Shown piece by piece: positions 35,414-45,085 of a stretch of DNA of 64,000 nt. This stretch comes from Bog-752 sp963799395. Its GTDB lineage: Bacteria; Actinomycetota; Thermoleophilia; UBA2241. The DNA lies in the NCBI GenBank assembly GCA_963799395.1, contig CAWCWZ010000056.1:57679-121678 (forward strand), read 5' to 3'. Both the position numbers and the translations under genes were made by a program. Under the pieces are notes generated by a model. That model saw only the letters and a list, made by a program, of their open reading frames with translations, was not told the DNA's origin and ran no database searches. How positions within the stretch are numbered: position 1 is the stretch's first letter; every line of letters starts with the position of its first letter.

Positions 35414-36923
35414 AGCGCCTCAGCCCCGAGCCTCCGTGCCGGTCGAACACGCGCACCGTCACGGTGAACACGCCGTCGCGCCGAAAGACGTGGGCGATCG
35501 TAAACCGGTGGGCCGCGCCGAGGGGGCGACGGCTCCGTACGGAGCCGTCGCCCCACGCGACCACCGCCCGCCACCGGTCGGCCCCGGGGTCCGTGAAGAC
35601 GACCCGGCACCTGAAGGCGACGCCGCGGCGGGCGGTAGCCTTGCGCAAAGCTTTCACGTAGGGCGGCACGTTGCGCACGACGATCACGAAGCGAGTCGTG
35701 CCCGATGTGCCGCCGTCGGCCTTGACGGTCACCTTGGCCACATAGGTGCCGGCGACCGCGTAGCGGTGCGAGAGGCTGAACGAGTGGTCGGCGGCGAGGG
35801 CGAGCGGCTGCTCGCCCGCGCCGCCGCCGTAGTCGACGGTCGCCGTCCAGCTCGTATCGACGCCTTCGTCGAGGAACGACCCGCCGCGGGCGAACGTCTG
35901 CCCTTCACGCAGGTCGGCGTCGCCGCCGGCGTCGACGACGATCGCCCCGGGCTGGAGCAGGCGGCTGTCGACGACCTCGAAATCGCTGCCCTTGACCTGA
36001 GAGAGCTCGTGCAGGTCGTCGTCGCTCCACCGCGGGTCGGGGGCTCCGGACACGTACCAGTTCGAACCGTTGTCGGCGACCATCATGCCGTAGGTCTTGA
36101 GCGCCTGCAGGATCACCTGCACCTCGGGTGAGAAGCCCGAGATGTCGAAGTCGGACTTGAGACGCACGCGCAGGCCCATGGGCGGCAGGTCGGGGTCGGT
36201 CGAGTCGCTCGCGTAGTGGGTCGCCGGGTAAATGTAGGCCTTCTGCGTGCGGGCCACGGTAAAGCGCAGCGCGTGGTCGATGACCCCGTCGGTGACCGCC
36301 TCGTCGTAGCGCACCAGGCCGGGGAGGATGGGCAGGCCGGCGGCGTCGGCCGACGTCCAGCCGGCCGGCCGCAGGGCGTTGCTGCCGAGATCGAAGACCG
36401 CCCCCGAGCCCGCCTGCCAGCTGCCGTCGGCTTGCGGGTAGGCGGCGTAGAGCTCGTAGAGCACCTGGTGATCGACGTCGAGGACGAGCACGTGGCGATC
36501 GCCGTCACTCCCCGGGCCGCCCTCGATGGGGGCGTCGGAGGGGATCGGGTATGGGCCCGGGTCGCTCTCGTCGGCGTAGTCGAACGAGACCGGCACCTTC
36601 TTCTGCGTGCCGGAGACGCAGACATAGGGGATGCCGTTCGGCGCGCCGTCCCAGACGGTGCCGAAGTCGGCGTGCAGGCCGGTCTCCAGGCCGATGCTCT
36701 TGAGGTAGGCGGCAGAGTTGGGATCGACCGGCAGCGTGTCGACACGCGTGTTCCAGGGGTTGTCGGTCGGAAACAGCGGGAAGGGGATGGCCACGTTGGG
36801 TCCGAGGATGTCGGCGGCGCCGGCACTCGGCGCCGCGCCGAGCCAGCAGAGAGCCATCAGGATCAGGGCCAGGCCGAGTACGCCCGCGGCCGCGCCGTCG
36901 ATCCGGCGACGTGTCGTCCTCAC
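35391..36923 (-). CDS. Secreted PKD-domain protein
   Basis: 510-aa exported protein with a signal peptide (GVLGLALILMALCWLGAAPS) ending near AGAADILGP. A large N-terminal domain of unknown type (residues ~40-320; begins PTDNPWNTRVDTLPVDPNSA) is followed by two PKD/beta-sandwich repeats: the first with HRYAVAGTYVAKVTVKADGG, the second with VVAWGDGSVRSRRPLG and HVFRRDGVFTVTVRVFD. PKD domains usually mediate surface or carbohydrate contact. No catalytic motif was recognised. It is divergent from the MFS gene. Confidence 0.75.
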   Translation of the reverse strand: MRTTRRRIDGAAAGVLGLALILMALCWLGAAPSAGAADILGPNVAIPFPLFPTDNPWNTRVDTLPVDPNSAAYLKSIGLETGLHADFGTVWDGAPNGIPYVCVSGTQKKVPVSFDYADESDPGPYPIPSDAPIEGGPGSDGDRHVLVLDVDHQVLYELYAAYPQADGSWQAGSGAVFDLGSNALRPAGWTSADAAGLPILPGLVRYDEAVTDGVIDHALRFTVARTQKAYIYPATHYASDSTDPDLPPMGLRVRLKSDFDISGFSPEVQVILQALKTYGMMVADNGSNWYVSGAPDPRWSDDDLHELSQVKGSDFEVVDSRLLQPGAIVVDAGGDADLREGQTFARGGSFLDEGVDTSWTATVDYGGGAGEQPLALAADHSFSLSHRYAVAGTYVAKVTVKADGGTSGTTRFVIVVRNVPPYVKALRKATARRGVAFRCRVVFTDPGADRWRAVVAWGDGSVRSRRPLGAAHRFTIAHVFRRDGVFTVTVRVFDRHGGSGLRRFRVTVRG

Positions 36924-36981
36924 CTGGTCCCTCCTGTCGTCTGAGGCCTCCTGTCCGACCTATCGGCGAACCGTGGCCGCT

Positions 36982-37003
36982 GGCTTACGCGGAAGCGTAA
37001 ACC
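36982..37003. other. Short hairpin in the divergent PKD/MFS promoter region
   Basis: TTACGC (36985-36990), GGAA loop, GCGTAA (36995-37000) form an exact stem extended by a partly matched GGC/ACC pair. It lies in the ~190-bp gap between divergent genes, where it could be an operator or a leader stem for the MFS gene. No promoter hexamers are convincing. Confidence 0.35.
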
Positions 37004-37113
37004 GTTCTGGCTATCGCTTGAGAGCCGGACCGGGCGCCGCTAGAGTCGAGCCGGCCGCCGACGACGAAAGGGGATGCGACATCGACGACGGGCCGCCGAC
37101 GCCATCAGCTTCG

Positions 37114-38386
37114 TTGCGCCACCGGCTTGCTCGCCTGCCCCGCAACGTGGTCGCCCTGGGCGTGGTCAGCTTCGTCGCCGACTTCAGCTCCGAGATGATC
37201 TACCCGGTGTTCCCGGGCTTCGTCACGAAGGTGCTGGGCGCCTCGGCCGCGATCCTCGGGCTGATCGAAGGGACCGCCGAAGCGACCGCGAGCCTCACCC
37301 GGTATCCGTTCGGCCGCCTGTCGGACCAGTCCGGACGACGGCGTCCGTTCGTACTCGGGGGCTACGGCCTCGCGACCCTCGGCAAGCTCGTCCTGGCCCT
37401 CGCCTTCGTCTGGCCGGTCGCGTTCGGCGGGCGCGTGCTCGACCGCACCGGCAAGGGCATGCGGACGGCGCCGCGCGACGCGCTGCTCGCGACCGACGTA
37501 CGCGACGAGGACCGGGGCCTCGCCTTCGGGCTGCACAGGACGATGGACACCGTGGGCGCCGTCGTCGGGCCGCTCGTGACGCTGCTGCTGCTCGAGCTCG
37601 GCGTCTCGCTGCGCTGGGTGTTCGCGCTCGCGGTCGTGCCGGGCGCCGTCAGCGTCGTCGTCATCTGGAAGAGCGTACGGGAGCGGCCGGCGCGAGCAGT
37701 CGGAGCCACGCCCGGGGCTCAGGCGGGCGCGCCGGGCGCCGCGGGCCGGTCCGATCGCCGCCGGTCCCGCAGACGCGCCACCCGCCGCTGCCCCAGGCCT
37801 GCAGCGGCGGCTGCGCTTGCCCGCCTCGCGCCGCTTCCGCCGCCTGCTCGTGGCCTCGCTCATCTTTGCCGTTGGCAACTCGAGCAACGCCTTCATCCTG
37901 CTCAAGGCGTCGGCGGTCGGCTACGGGGCGAAGGGCGTGATTCTCGTCTACGTGCTCTACAACCTGACCTACGCGGCCGGCTCGCTGCCGCTCGGCGGCC
38001 TGTCTGACCGGATCGGTCAGTTCCCGGTGGTCGCCGGCGGTTTCGTCGTGTTCGCGGTCGTCTACGCCGGCCTGGCGGCGGCGAAGAGCATGGCGCTCGT
38101 CGCCGTGCTCTTCGCCGCCTACGGCCTGTACATCGCCGCCACCGAGGGCACCACCAAGGCGCTGATCAGCCGCACCGCGCCCGATGCCGAGCGCGCCTCG
38201 GCGATGGGCTTCTTCGACACCTCGATCGGCCTCGCGAGCTTCGCGGCGAGTGCGGTCGGCGGCCTTCTGTGGACGATCGTCGGACCGTGGGCGACCTTCG
38301 CGTTCGGCGCCCTTGCGGCGGCGCTCGCCGCCGTCCTTCTGATGATCTTCGCACGAGGGATGGGGCAGCGCCCGCAGAATGCCTGA
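37114..38386 (+). CDS. MFS transporter, frameshifted
   Basis: About 423 aa with twelve expected membrane segments. The first half (GVVSFVADFSSEMIYPVFPG, FGRLSDQSGRRRPFVLGGYG with the MFS loop, DRTGKGMRTAPRDAL) and the second half (LIFAVGNSSNAFILLKASAV, LGGLSDRIGQFPVVAGGF) are in different frames; one extra G in GGG at 37743-37745 explains this, with a hydrophilic central loop between. TTG at 37114 is the first in-frame start; an ATG at 37074 is in another frame, so the true N-terminus is uncertain. The family exports drugs or metabolites; substrate unknown. Confidence 0.8.
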
Positions 38387-38458
38387 CGAGCAACGAGCGG
38401 ATCTCGGGAGCCGCAGGCCGGGAGCCGCGCCCAGACGCCGACCGAGGAGACCGCCGGG

Positions 38459-39723
38459 ATGAGATCGCCCGTGACCGCCGCGCACAGCCGACCGTGGAGC
38501 CGTCGCACCGCCGGCGCGGCGGTCACCGTGGCGGTCGTGGCCCTGGCCGTCGTTCTCTCTGCCGGCGCCGGCGCCTGTGGCGGCGGCTCGCCGACGCCCG
38601 CCGCGACCGTGACCGTCACCGCTACCCCGAGCGGCTCGCCGAGCGCCTCGCCCAGCGCCTCGCTGTCGCCGAGTCCGTCCGGCGCCGCAGCGACCGCCCG
38701 GCTCGTCGTCGCCGTCGCGAGCGGCCCCAGGGCCAACGGCATCAGCGTGGTCAGCTCGACCGGCCAGGTGAAGCAGCTCGTCGCCCCGAGCGGTGGACCG
38801 ATCAGCGACCTTTCCTGGGCGCCCGACGGTGTCCGCCTCGCCTTCCTGCGAGCGGTCAACGCCACGGACTCGACCAAGAGCCTCTTCGTCTACAACACGC
38901 GCAGGTCGCTGCTGTACCAGGTCGGCGCCGGCATCGCACCGGCCGACATCGACAGCTACGCCTGGGTCGGCGCGACCCAGCTCGTCGAGTCGTACTTTCC
39001 GGTCGGCGCCACCACCTACCACGCCAACGGCACGCTGTACCTGCGCGACATCGAAAAGAGCGTCGGCCGGCCGCTCAAGGACAGCGCCGGCCACGTGGTC
39101 ACAGGTGTCGACGTCTCGGCGTCGGCCGAGGCCACGCGCATCGCCTTCGTCACCTACGGCGCGAAGTCGAGTGGCGAGATCGCCGAGAGCCTGCGGCTCT
39201 TCGACGCCGGCAACCTGGGCCTGTCGACCGTGGCCACCGGGCAGGCGCCGACCGGCGCCGACGGCGACCACTTCACCTGGCCGAGCATCTCGCCCGACGC
39301 GTCCCTCATCGCGGCGCTCCAGACCGGCAGCGACATCGGCTTCGGCTGCACCGTCTACGGAGCCGACGGCACGACCCGTCTGCAGACGGCCGGCCTCATC
39401 TGGCCGGCGCCGGTCGCCTGGACGGCGCACGGCTCGCGTCTGGCGTTCGGCGGTGGCCGGGACACCGGCGGCGGCGAGCAAGGCGGGCTCATGGTCTGGT
39501 CTCCGGGAGCCAGCCAGGCCTCGCCCATCATCACCGGCCTCAAGCTGCCGGTCACCTCGCTCGCCTGGACGCCGAAGGCCTCGCAGATCGCCTACGCGGT
39601 GGCCAGGTCGAACGGCCTTCAGGCTCGCTGTGGATCGTCAACGCCGACGGCTCGAACAGGCATCTGCTGCTGGCCAACGGCAGCTACCCGGCCTGGGCGA
39701 ACGCGCCCGTCAGCTTCCCCTGA
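38459..39723 (+). CDS. Exported TolB/WD40-like beta-propeller protein, frameshifted near the end
   Basis: About 421 aa. An N-terminal hydrophobic segment (AVVALAVVLSAGAGACGGGS) has a cysteine that may be lipidated, although the lipobox is weak. A Thr/Ser/Pro linker (residues ~50-80) leads to repeated blades with TolB-like phrases: ISDLSWAPDGVRLAFLR, FTWPSISPDASLIAAL, VTSLAWTPKASQIAYAV. A missing base near CC 39616-39617 shifts the end; correcting it gives GSLWIVNADGSNRHLLLANG and the stop at 39721-39723. The function is unknown; propellers usually bind partner proteins or ligands. Confidence 0.75.
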
Positions 39724-39746
39724 TCGGGCGCGTAAGCAGCGCCCGC

Positions 39747-39779
39747 CGGACATGCTGGGCCGCCCACCCAGGATGTCCG
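39747..39779. terminator. Bidirectional terminator-like hairpin
   Basis: CGGACATGCTGGG (39747-39759), 7-base loop, CCCAGGATGTCCG (39767-39779) form a 13-bp stem with one mismatch, placed in the 60-bp gap between the stop of the plus-strand propeller gene and the stop of the minus-strand response regulator. Confidence 0.65.
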
Positions 39780-39783
39780 CCGT

Positions 39784-40440
39784 TCAATCGAGCGTAGTCA
39801 ACCCCTTGCGGATCGCATACTTCACGAGATCAGTCACATCATGAACTTCGAGCTTGCGCATGATGTTGGCACGGTGGCTTTCGACTGTCTTCCTGCTCAA
39901 GCCGAGGATCTTCGCGATGCCCTGGTTCGTGTTGCCTTCAGCGATGAGGGTGACGACCTCTCGTTCCCTGGGCGTCAGAGACTCGACGTCGTCGCCCCCT
40001 TGTACGCTGCGCACATAGTCGATGAGCTTGGCGGCGATCGGCGGATAGAGGAATGACGATCCCCTGCTGACCTCGTGGATCGCTTTCACCAGGTCCTCGG
40101 TGGCGACGCGCTTGAGGACATAGCCCGCGGCTCCGGCCTGGATGATCTCGCGGACGTACTCGTCGTCGTCGTACATGCTCAGGATGAGGATGCGAACATC
40201 GGGATACAGCTCACGGATCTGCCTCGTCGCCTCGAGCCCGTTCATGTGTGGCATGACGAGATCCATGATGACGACGTGCGGCTTGAGTCGCGACACCTGG
40301 TCGAGCGCCTCGAGGCCGTCGGACGCCTCTCCCACGACGACGATATCGGGCTCGCGCGCGAGCAGAGCGTGAATGCCCTGCCGCAGGATAGTGTGATCGT
40401 CGACGAGCAGGACCTTGATGGCGACGGCTCCCGGCGTCAT
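39784..40440 (-). CDS. NarL/LuxR-family response regulator
   Basis: 218-aa regulator. Receiver: IKVLLVDDHTILRQGIHALL with acidic pair DD, phospho-Asp in HVVIMDLVMPHMNGLEATRQ, switch Ser in LILSMYDDDEYV and Lys in VLKRVATEDLV. DNA-binding LuxR domain: LTPREREVVTLIAEGNTNQG, IAKILGLSRKTVESHRANIM. ATG at 40440 overlaps the stop of the kinase upstream (ATGA). It is the last gene of a minus-strand operon (GAF-kinase, kinase, regulator) that diverges from the HdrA-QmoC-Mvh operon, so that operon is the obvious candidate target. Confidence 0.92.
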   Translation of the reverse strand: MTPGAVAIKVLLVDDHTILRQGIHALLAREPDIVVVGEASDGLEALDQVSRLKPHVVIMDLVMPHMNGLEATRQIRELYPDVRILILSMYDDDEYVREIIQAGAAGYVLKRVATEDLVKAIHEVSRGSSFLYPPIAAKLIDYVRSVQGGDDVESLTPREREVVTLIAEGNTNQGIAKILGLSRKTVESHRANIMRKLEVHDVTDLVKYAIRKGLTTLD

Positions 40441-41486
40441 GACCCCTCCGGGGCGGAGGGGTCGGACGCGAAGGGAATGACGACGTAGACGCGCGTGCCC
40501 CGGCCGACTGTCGATTCGATGTTCACCGTTCCTCCAACCAGCTCGACCCGCTCCTTGATGGACAGCAACCCCAGCCCCCGCTGGTCCTTGCTGTGCAGGA
40601 CGGCGTCGGGATCGAATCCGTGGCCGTTGTCGATGACGGCCAGATCGGCGTAGCCGGGTCGGGTCTCGAGCCGGACGATGATCTTGGTGGCGGAGGCGTG
40701 TCGCACGGCATTGGCCAGCATCTCCTGTGTTATTCGGTAGAGCGCCGTCTCGACCTCGCTCGGCAGGCGGGAAGTGGCGCCTTCGAAATCGGTGACGATC
40801 GCGGGGCCGGCGTCCTTCAGATGCGACTGGATGTACCAACGCAGGGTCGGGGCAAGGCCGATGTCGTCGAGCATGACGGGCCTGAGGTCGTACACGAGCA
40901 GCTTGATCTCGTCCATGCTGTGCCCGATGAGCGCCTTGGAGTTGGAAACCTGCTCATGGGCTCCGGGAAGGTCGCCGCCATCGAGGGCCTTCTCGGCCAG
41001 ATTGAGGATCACCAGTGTCGCCGCGAGAGTCTGGCTCGTCTCGTCGTGCAGCTCGCGCGCGATTCGTCGACGCTCCTCTTCGATCGAGCTCAGAAGCTTC
41101 GTGGCGTACTGGCGCGACTCGTCTTCAAGACGCGCGCACATGTCGTTGAACGACAGAGAGAGCCGGTGCAGCTCCGGGTCGACCGAGTCGACGCGCACAC
41201 GCTGCTGCAGCTCACCCTTGTGAATGGACTCCATGGCGCAGCTGAGCTCGCTCAGGTGACCCCAGGCGCGTCGTGACAGGATGACGTTGAGCAAGGCGGT
41301 GAGGGCCAGAGCGCCGACGACGAAAAGGACGCTCGCTTCGACTCCGGACTGTCCCGAGAAGCGATACGCGACGAAGGCGCCAATGGCAGCGACCGCGGCG
41401 ACGATGGCGCAGTTGGCCAGGAGCATCTTCTGGGGAAACGACCGGTGTACTCCCCATCGGCGTCGTTCACGGACCGGGCTCACCAC
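40437..41486 (-). CDS. NarX/DegS-type sensor histidine kinase
   Basis: 349-aa kinase with two N-terminal membrane helices (LLANCAIVAAVAAIGAFVAY and VLFVVGALALTALLNVIL), a HAMP-like segment, a HisKA_3 phospho-site IEEERRRIARELHDETSQTL, and an ATPase domain with TQEMLANAVRHASAT, VIDNGHGFDPDA and RGLGLLSIKERVELVGG. HisKA_3 kinases pair with NarL-type regulators such as the overlapping gene downstream. GTG at 41486 has AGGGGAG seven bases upstream. The short extracytoplasmic loop suggests that it senses a membrane or redox signal, or receives input from the upstream GAF kinase. Confidence 0.88.
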   Translation of the reverse strand: MVSPVRERRRWGVHRSFPQKMLLANCAIVAAVAAIGAFVAYRFSGQSGVEASVLFVVGALALTALLNVILSRRAWGHLSELSCAMESIHKGELQQRVRVDSVDPELHRLSLSFNDMCARLEDESRQYATKLLSSIEEERRRIARELHDETSQTLAATLVILNLAEKALDGGDLPGAHEQVSNSKALIGHSMDEIKLLVYDLRPVMLDDIGLAPTLRWYIQSHLKDAGPAIVTDFEGATSRLPSEVETALYRITQEMLANAVRHASATKIIVRLETRPGYADLAVIDNGHGFDPDAVLHSKDQRGLGLLSIKERVELVGGTVNIESTVGRGTRVYVVIPFASDPSAPEGS

Positions 41487-41508
41487 CGCCGCGCTCCCCT
41501 GCGATCCA

Positions 41509-42845
41509 CTACGGGCGGGCGTCGTCGCGACGCTCCGCGTTCCCGGCGACTCCGCTCTCGCCCCCCAGCGGTTGCGAGAGTTCGAACGAGAACTCAGCCC
41601 AGGCTCCCTGCTCCGAGCGAGCGCGGATCCGACCGTGATGCAGCTGGATGATCCGCCAGGCGCTGTAGAGCCCCACGCCGGTTCCCTTCTTCTGCGCGGC
41701 GGTCGAGCGCAGACGAGAGAACCGCCGGAACAGTCTGGTGCGGTCCTCCGGGGGGAAGCCCTGACCTTCGTTCCACACCGAGACGGCGAGGCGCGACGGT
41801 TCGCGCACGACCCCGACACGGATCTCGCCGCCCTCGTTGCCGTACTTCACCGCGTTGCTGAGCAGGTTCACGAGGACGATGCGCATAAGGCCGGGGTCGC
41901 ACTCGGCGGCAGCGCTCTCGTCGGGCAGACGGAGCTCCACGTGCATGCTGCGCCGATCGATCTGGCTACGCACGATGTCGATGGCCGGCAGGACCACCTC
42001 GCCGACCACGTCGACCGCGGGAACGGCTTCGAGCACCAGCTGCCCGCCATCGACCCGCGCAAGATCGAGGTAGTCCTGAGCGAGATCGAGGAGGTACTGC
42101 GCCTTGCCGATCAGACGCTCGAGCTTGTCCTTCTGCGGCCTGGCTCGAGCGCTCCGAGGTACCCATCGGCCAGCAGGCGGGCGTCGGTCACGATCGAGGC
42201 GACGGGGTTCTTTATCTCGTGGCTCACGAACGCCAGCATCTCGAGATACGCGTGGTTGGCGGCCGTCAGTTGCTTGATGCGCCACGCCTTCTCGGCTGCC
42301 TGGCTGAGCCGCTCCGAGATGGCCATCTCCAGTTCGACGTGGCGCGGAGTGTAGGTGCTCGGCTGGCGCGAGCTGCGAAAGAGGAACCCCAGAACCCGGC
42401 CTTCCACCGTCAAGGGGCAGGTCAGGCTCGAGCGCACGCCCTCGCCGACCAGGAGTCGCGTCGAGTGACTCCCGGGGTGGGCTTCGAGGTGCCTGACGAG
42501 GTCGTCGATGATCCGCGGCTTGCCCGTCTTGATCATGGGCTCCAACGAGCTGCCGCGCAGATCGCCGGCGTAGCCTCTCGTGAGAAGGAGAGGCTGGTAG
42601 TCGGCTCGCGCGTAGTGAGAGACGATGCGGTGCCCGTCGTCTTCGACGAAGGCGAGACCGATGCGATCGAAGGGGATGATCGAACGCGTGCCCTCGAAGA
42701 GAAAGTCGACGACGTCGTTCAGAGAGGGCTTCGCGGCGACCTTCTGATTGACCGTCCGCAGGACGGCACGCGCTTCGGCATTGATCTTGTGGCTGCGGCG
42801 CTCGCGCAAAGGGTCGAGATAGCGGAGCGTGGGCTGCAAGCTCAC
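41509..42845 (-). CDS. GAF-domain sensor histidine kinase, frameshifted
   Basis: About 445 aa after adding one base near 42139-42142. No membrane helix: residues ~40-190 form a GAF domain (IIPFDRIGLAFVEDDGHRIV, RSSLTCPLTVEGRVLGFLF), then the phospho-site AFVSHEIKNPVASIVTDARL, and in the second frame the ATPase domain (LVNLLSNAVKYGNEGGEIRV, VWNEGQGFPPEDRTRLFRRF, GTGVGLYSAWRII). GTG at 42845 after GGAGAG is my start choice; longer in-frame extensions exist. It ends 22 bp before the next kinase, giving two kinases for one NarL regulator. GAF domains bind small ligands, heme or Fe-S clusters; no cysteine cluster is apparent here. Confidence 0.82.
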
Positions 42846-43112
42846 CGTGACTCTCCAGACCTTTCGCGCGTGTCTCGCCGGATCTAGCTCGGGAGGGACG
42901 ACTCCGGTGAACACCCCAGAGGACCGGCGAAAACCCTCCCTGACCCGTATCAACATACCGGTTGGCAAAGAGGTACACAACGTCCCCCGAGCCGTCGGCT
43001 CTCTCTCGAAAGTCGCTGGTCCAAAGGGTCGCCTGGGCGATGCCGGCACCGCGTGGCACCTACCGGGGCATAGCACCCAGAAAGATATGGGTTAGAAGCC
43101 CCAGAAAAGGAC

Positions 43113-43151
43113 CGGACATGTATTGACCTTACCACCAGGTGGTGGTACACC
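43113..43151 (+). promoter_or_regulatory. Promoter with spacer palindrome for the HdrA-QmoC-Mvh operon
   Basis: TTGACC (43123-43128), a 17-bp spacer and TACACC (43146-43151) form a sigma70-like promoter, preceded by CGGACATGTA. The spacer holds TACCACC (43130-43136), AGGT, GGTGGTA (43141-43147), a perfect 7-bp dyad that would place a bound repressor on the promoter. The core CGGACATGTATTGACC is nearly identical to the sequence before the HdrCBA-Flx operon (52678-52693). Confidence 0.65.
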
Positions 43152-43163
43152 ATCCCTTAGATA

Positions 43164-43221
43164 GATACCCATTTCACAAGCTCTCTCGGAGTGGCCTTGG
43201 GGCGAGCATCGGATGGGTATC
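43164..43221 (+). promoter_or_regulatory. 5'-leader inverted repeat upstream of hdrA1
   Basis: GATACCCAT (43164-43172) and ATGGGTATC (43213-43221) are perfect complements separated by 40 bases, within the likely transcript leader and ending about 45 bases before the hdrA1 start. A further ATGGGTGT follows at 43234. It may be a long-range leader stem or a pair of half-sites for a regulator. The rest of the 42846-43267 gap contains no supported gene. Confidence 0.5.
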
Positions 43222-43267
43222 GCTGTGAGCCGATGGGTGTGGAGACGAAGGCGACTGGGGAGGCCCG

Positions 43268-45077
43268 ATGAGGATTGGCGTGTACATGTGCCAGGTCGGC
43301 AGCGCGCTGGCCGATGAGGCGACCCTTGAGGCAGTGGCGCACTACGCCGCGAATCTCCCGCAGGTGGAGAGCGTACGCCTGCTGGGCTCGTTGCCCACGC
43401 TCGCTCCCGACGCTCTCGCCGCCGAGATCGCGGCGGCCCGGCTCGATGCCATCGTGATCGCCGGCGACTCGCCGGGGTTCTTCAAGCCGGCGTTCACCAG
43501 GGCGATGACCCTCGCCGACGCCGACCCCGAGCAGGTCCGGCTCGCCTCGTTTCGCGAACACGGGGGAGTCACGCAGGACTCCTCGGAACGCGCCAAGTCG
43601 GTCGTCGCCTGCGCCGTCTACGGCGTTCCGTTCCCGCTGGCGGCCGCGCCCAAGGAGACCAGGATCAACGCGGCCACGCTCGTCATCGGGGGTGGGATCT
43701 CCGGCATCCAGACGGCTCTCGAGATCGCGGACGCCGGCAAGAGGGTGTATCTCGTCGAGCGGACCGGCACGATCGGCGGCCACATGGCGATGTTCGACAA
43801 GACTTTCCCGACCCTCGACTGCGCCGCCTGCATCCTGACGCCGAAGATGGTGTCGGTCGGTCAGCACGAGATGATCGACCTGCTGACCTACTCCGAAGTC
43901 GAGACGATCACCGGCTCCCCCGGCGCCTACAAGGCGACGATCCTGCGCAACGCGCGCAGGGTCGACGAGGAGTCCTGCGTCGCCTGCGGGATGTGCTCCG
44001 ACGTGTGTCCGGTGTCGGTGACGAGCGAGTTCGACGCCGGCATCGCCACGCGCAAGGCAATCTACATACCGTTCCCCCAGGCGGTTCCCGCGGCCTACCT
44101 AGTCGACGAGTCGGCGTGCACGTACGTGCAAAGCAACGGCAAGAAGTGCGGCGCCTGCGTCAAGAAGTGCCCCAAGGACTGTATCGACCTGGACGCGCAC
44201 GGCGACGTCCTGCAGATCGAGGTCGGCAACGTCGTCGTGGCGACCGGGTACGACGTGCTCGACGCACACGGGATCGGGCAATACGGCTACGGCATCTACC
44301 CGAACGTCCTGACCGCCCTGGAGTTCGAGCGCCTGACCAATGCGTCGGGGCCCACCGGCGGGCGCATCGTGGTCAAGTCGAAGCGTCTCAACAAACGCAC
44401 CAAGGCCGAGGAGTGGGTGTTCGACCCCGAGGGTCCCTCTCCGCGTAGCGTCGCCATCGTCCACTGTGTCGGGTCGCGCGACACCAACTACAACGCCTAC
44501 TGCTCACGCGTCTGCTGCATGTATTCGCTGAAGTTCGCGCATCTCGTCACAGAGAAGCTTCCCGACGCGACCTGCTACGAGTTCTACATCGACATGCGCG
44601 CTTTCGGCAAAGGCTACGACGAGTTCTTCCAGCGGATCAAGGCCGAGGGGACCTTTGTGATGCGTGGTCGGTCGGGGACCATCACCGAGCACGACGGTCA
44701 GATGGTCATCAGGGGAGAGGACATCATCAGCGACAAGATGATGGAGTTCCCCGTCGACATGGTCCTTCTCGCCGTCGGCTTGGTGCCCGCGGCGCGGTCG
44801 GACCAGCTTGCCTGCGATGCTGGGCATCCCGCGTGACGAGGCCGGCTGGTTCGCCGAAGCCGATTACAACGCGGACCCGACAGGCACTGAGCGCGGTGGC
44901 GTCTACGTCGCCGGGGTCTGCCAGGGACCAAAGGACATCCCCGACACGGTCGCACAGGCCTCCGCGGTGGCGGCTCGTGTGCTGAAGAGCATCGTCAGCG
45001 GCAAGGGAGTGGATAGCCTCGAGAACCTCAGCCTCGACGACATTGAGACGCGGGCCAAGAGCCTGGCGACGGTGTAG
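43268..45077 (+). CDS. hdrA: HdrA/QmoA-like flavoprotein HdrA1, frameshifted near the end
   Basis: About 602 aa after removing one base near 44804-44811. The N-terminal domain (MRIGVYMCQVGSALADEA) keeps the HdrA fold but has lost its Fe-S cysteines. Next come the FAD/Rossmann motif VIGGGISGIQTALEIADAGK, the HdrA motif LDCAACILTPKM, an inserted ferredoxin (CVACGMCSDVCP and CGACVKKCPKDC) and YCSRVCCMYSLKFA. After the repair the end reads GVYVAGVCQGPKDIPDTVAQ and stops at 45077, without the C-terminal ferredoxin domain of full HdrA. Its next neighbour is a QmoC-like membrane protein (8 bp), so it probably plays the QmoA-like part of a membrane complex while keeping a flavin that could bifurcate electrons. 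Confidence 0.88.
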
Positions 45078-45085
45078 GAGGAGCC

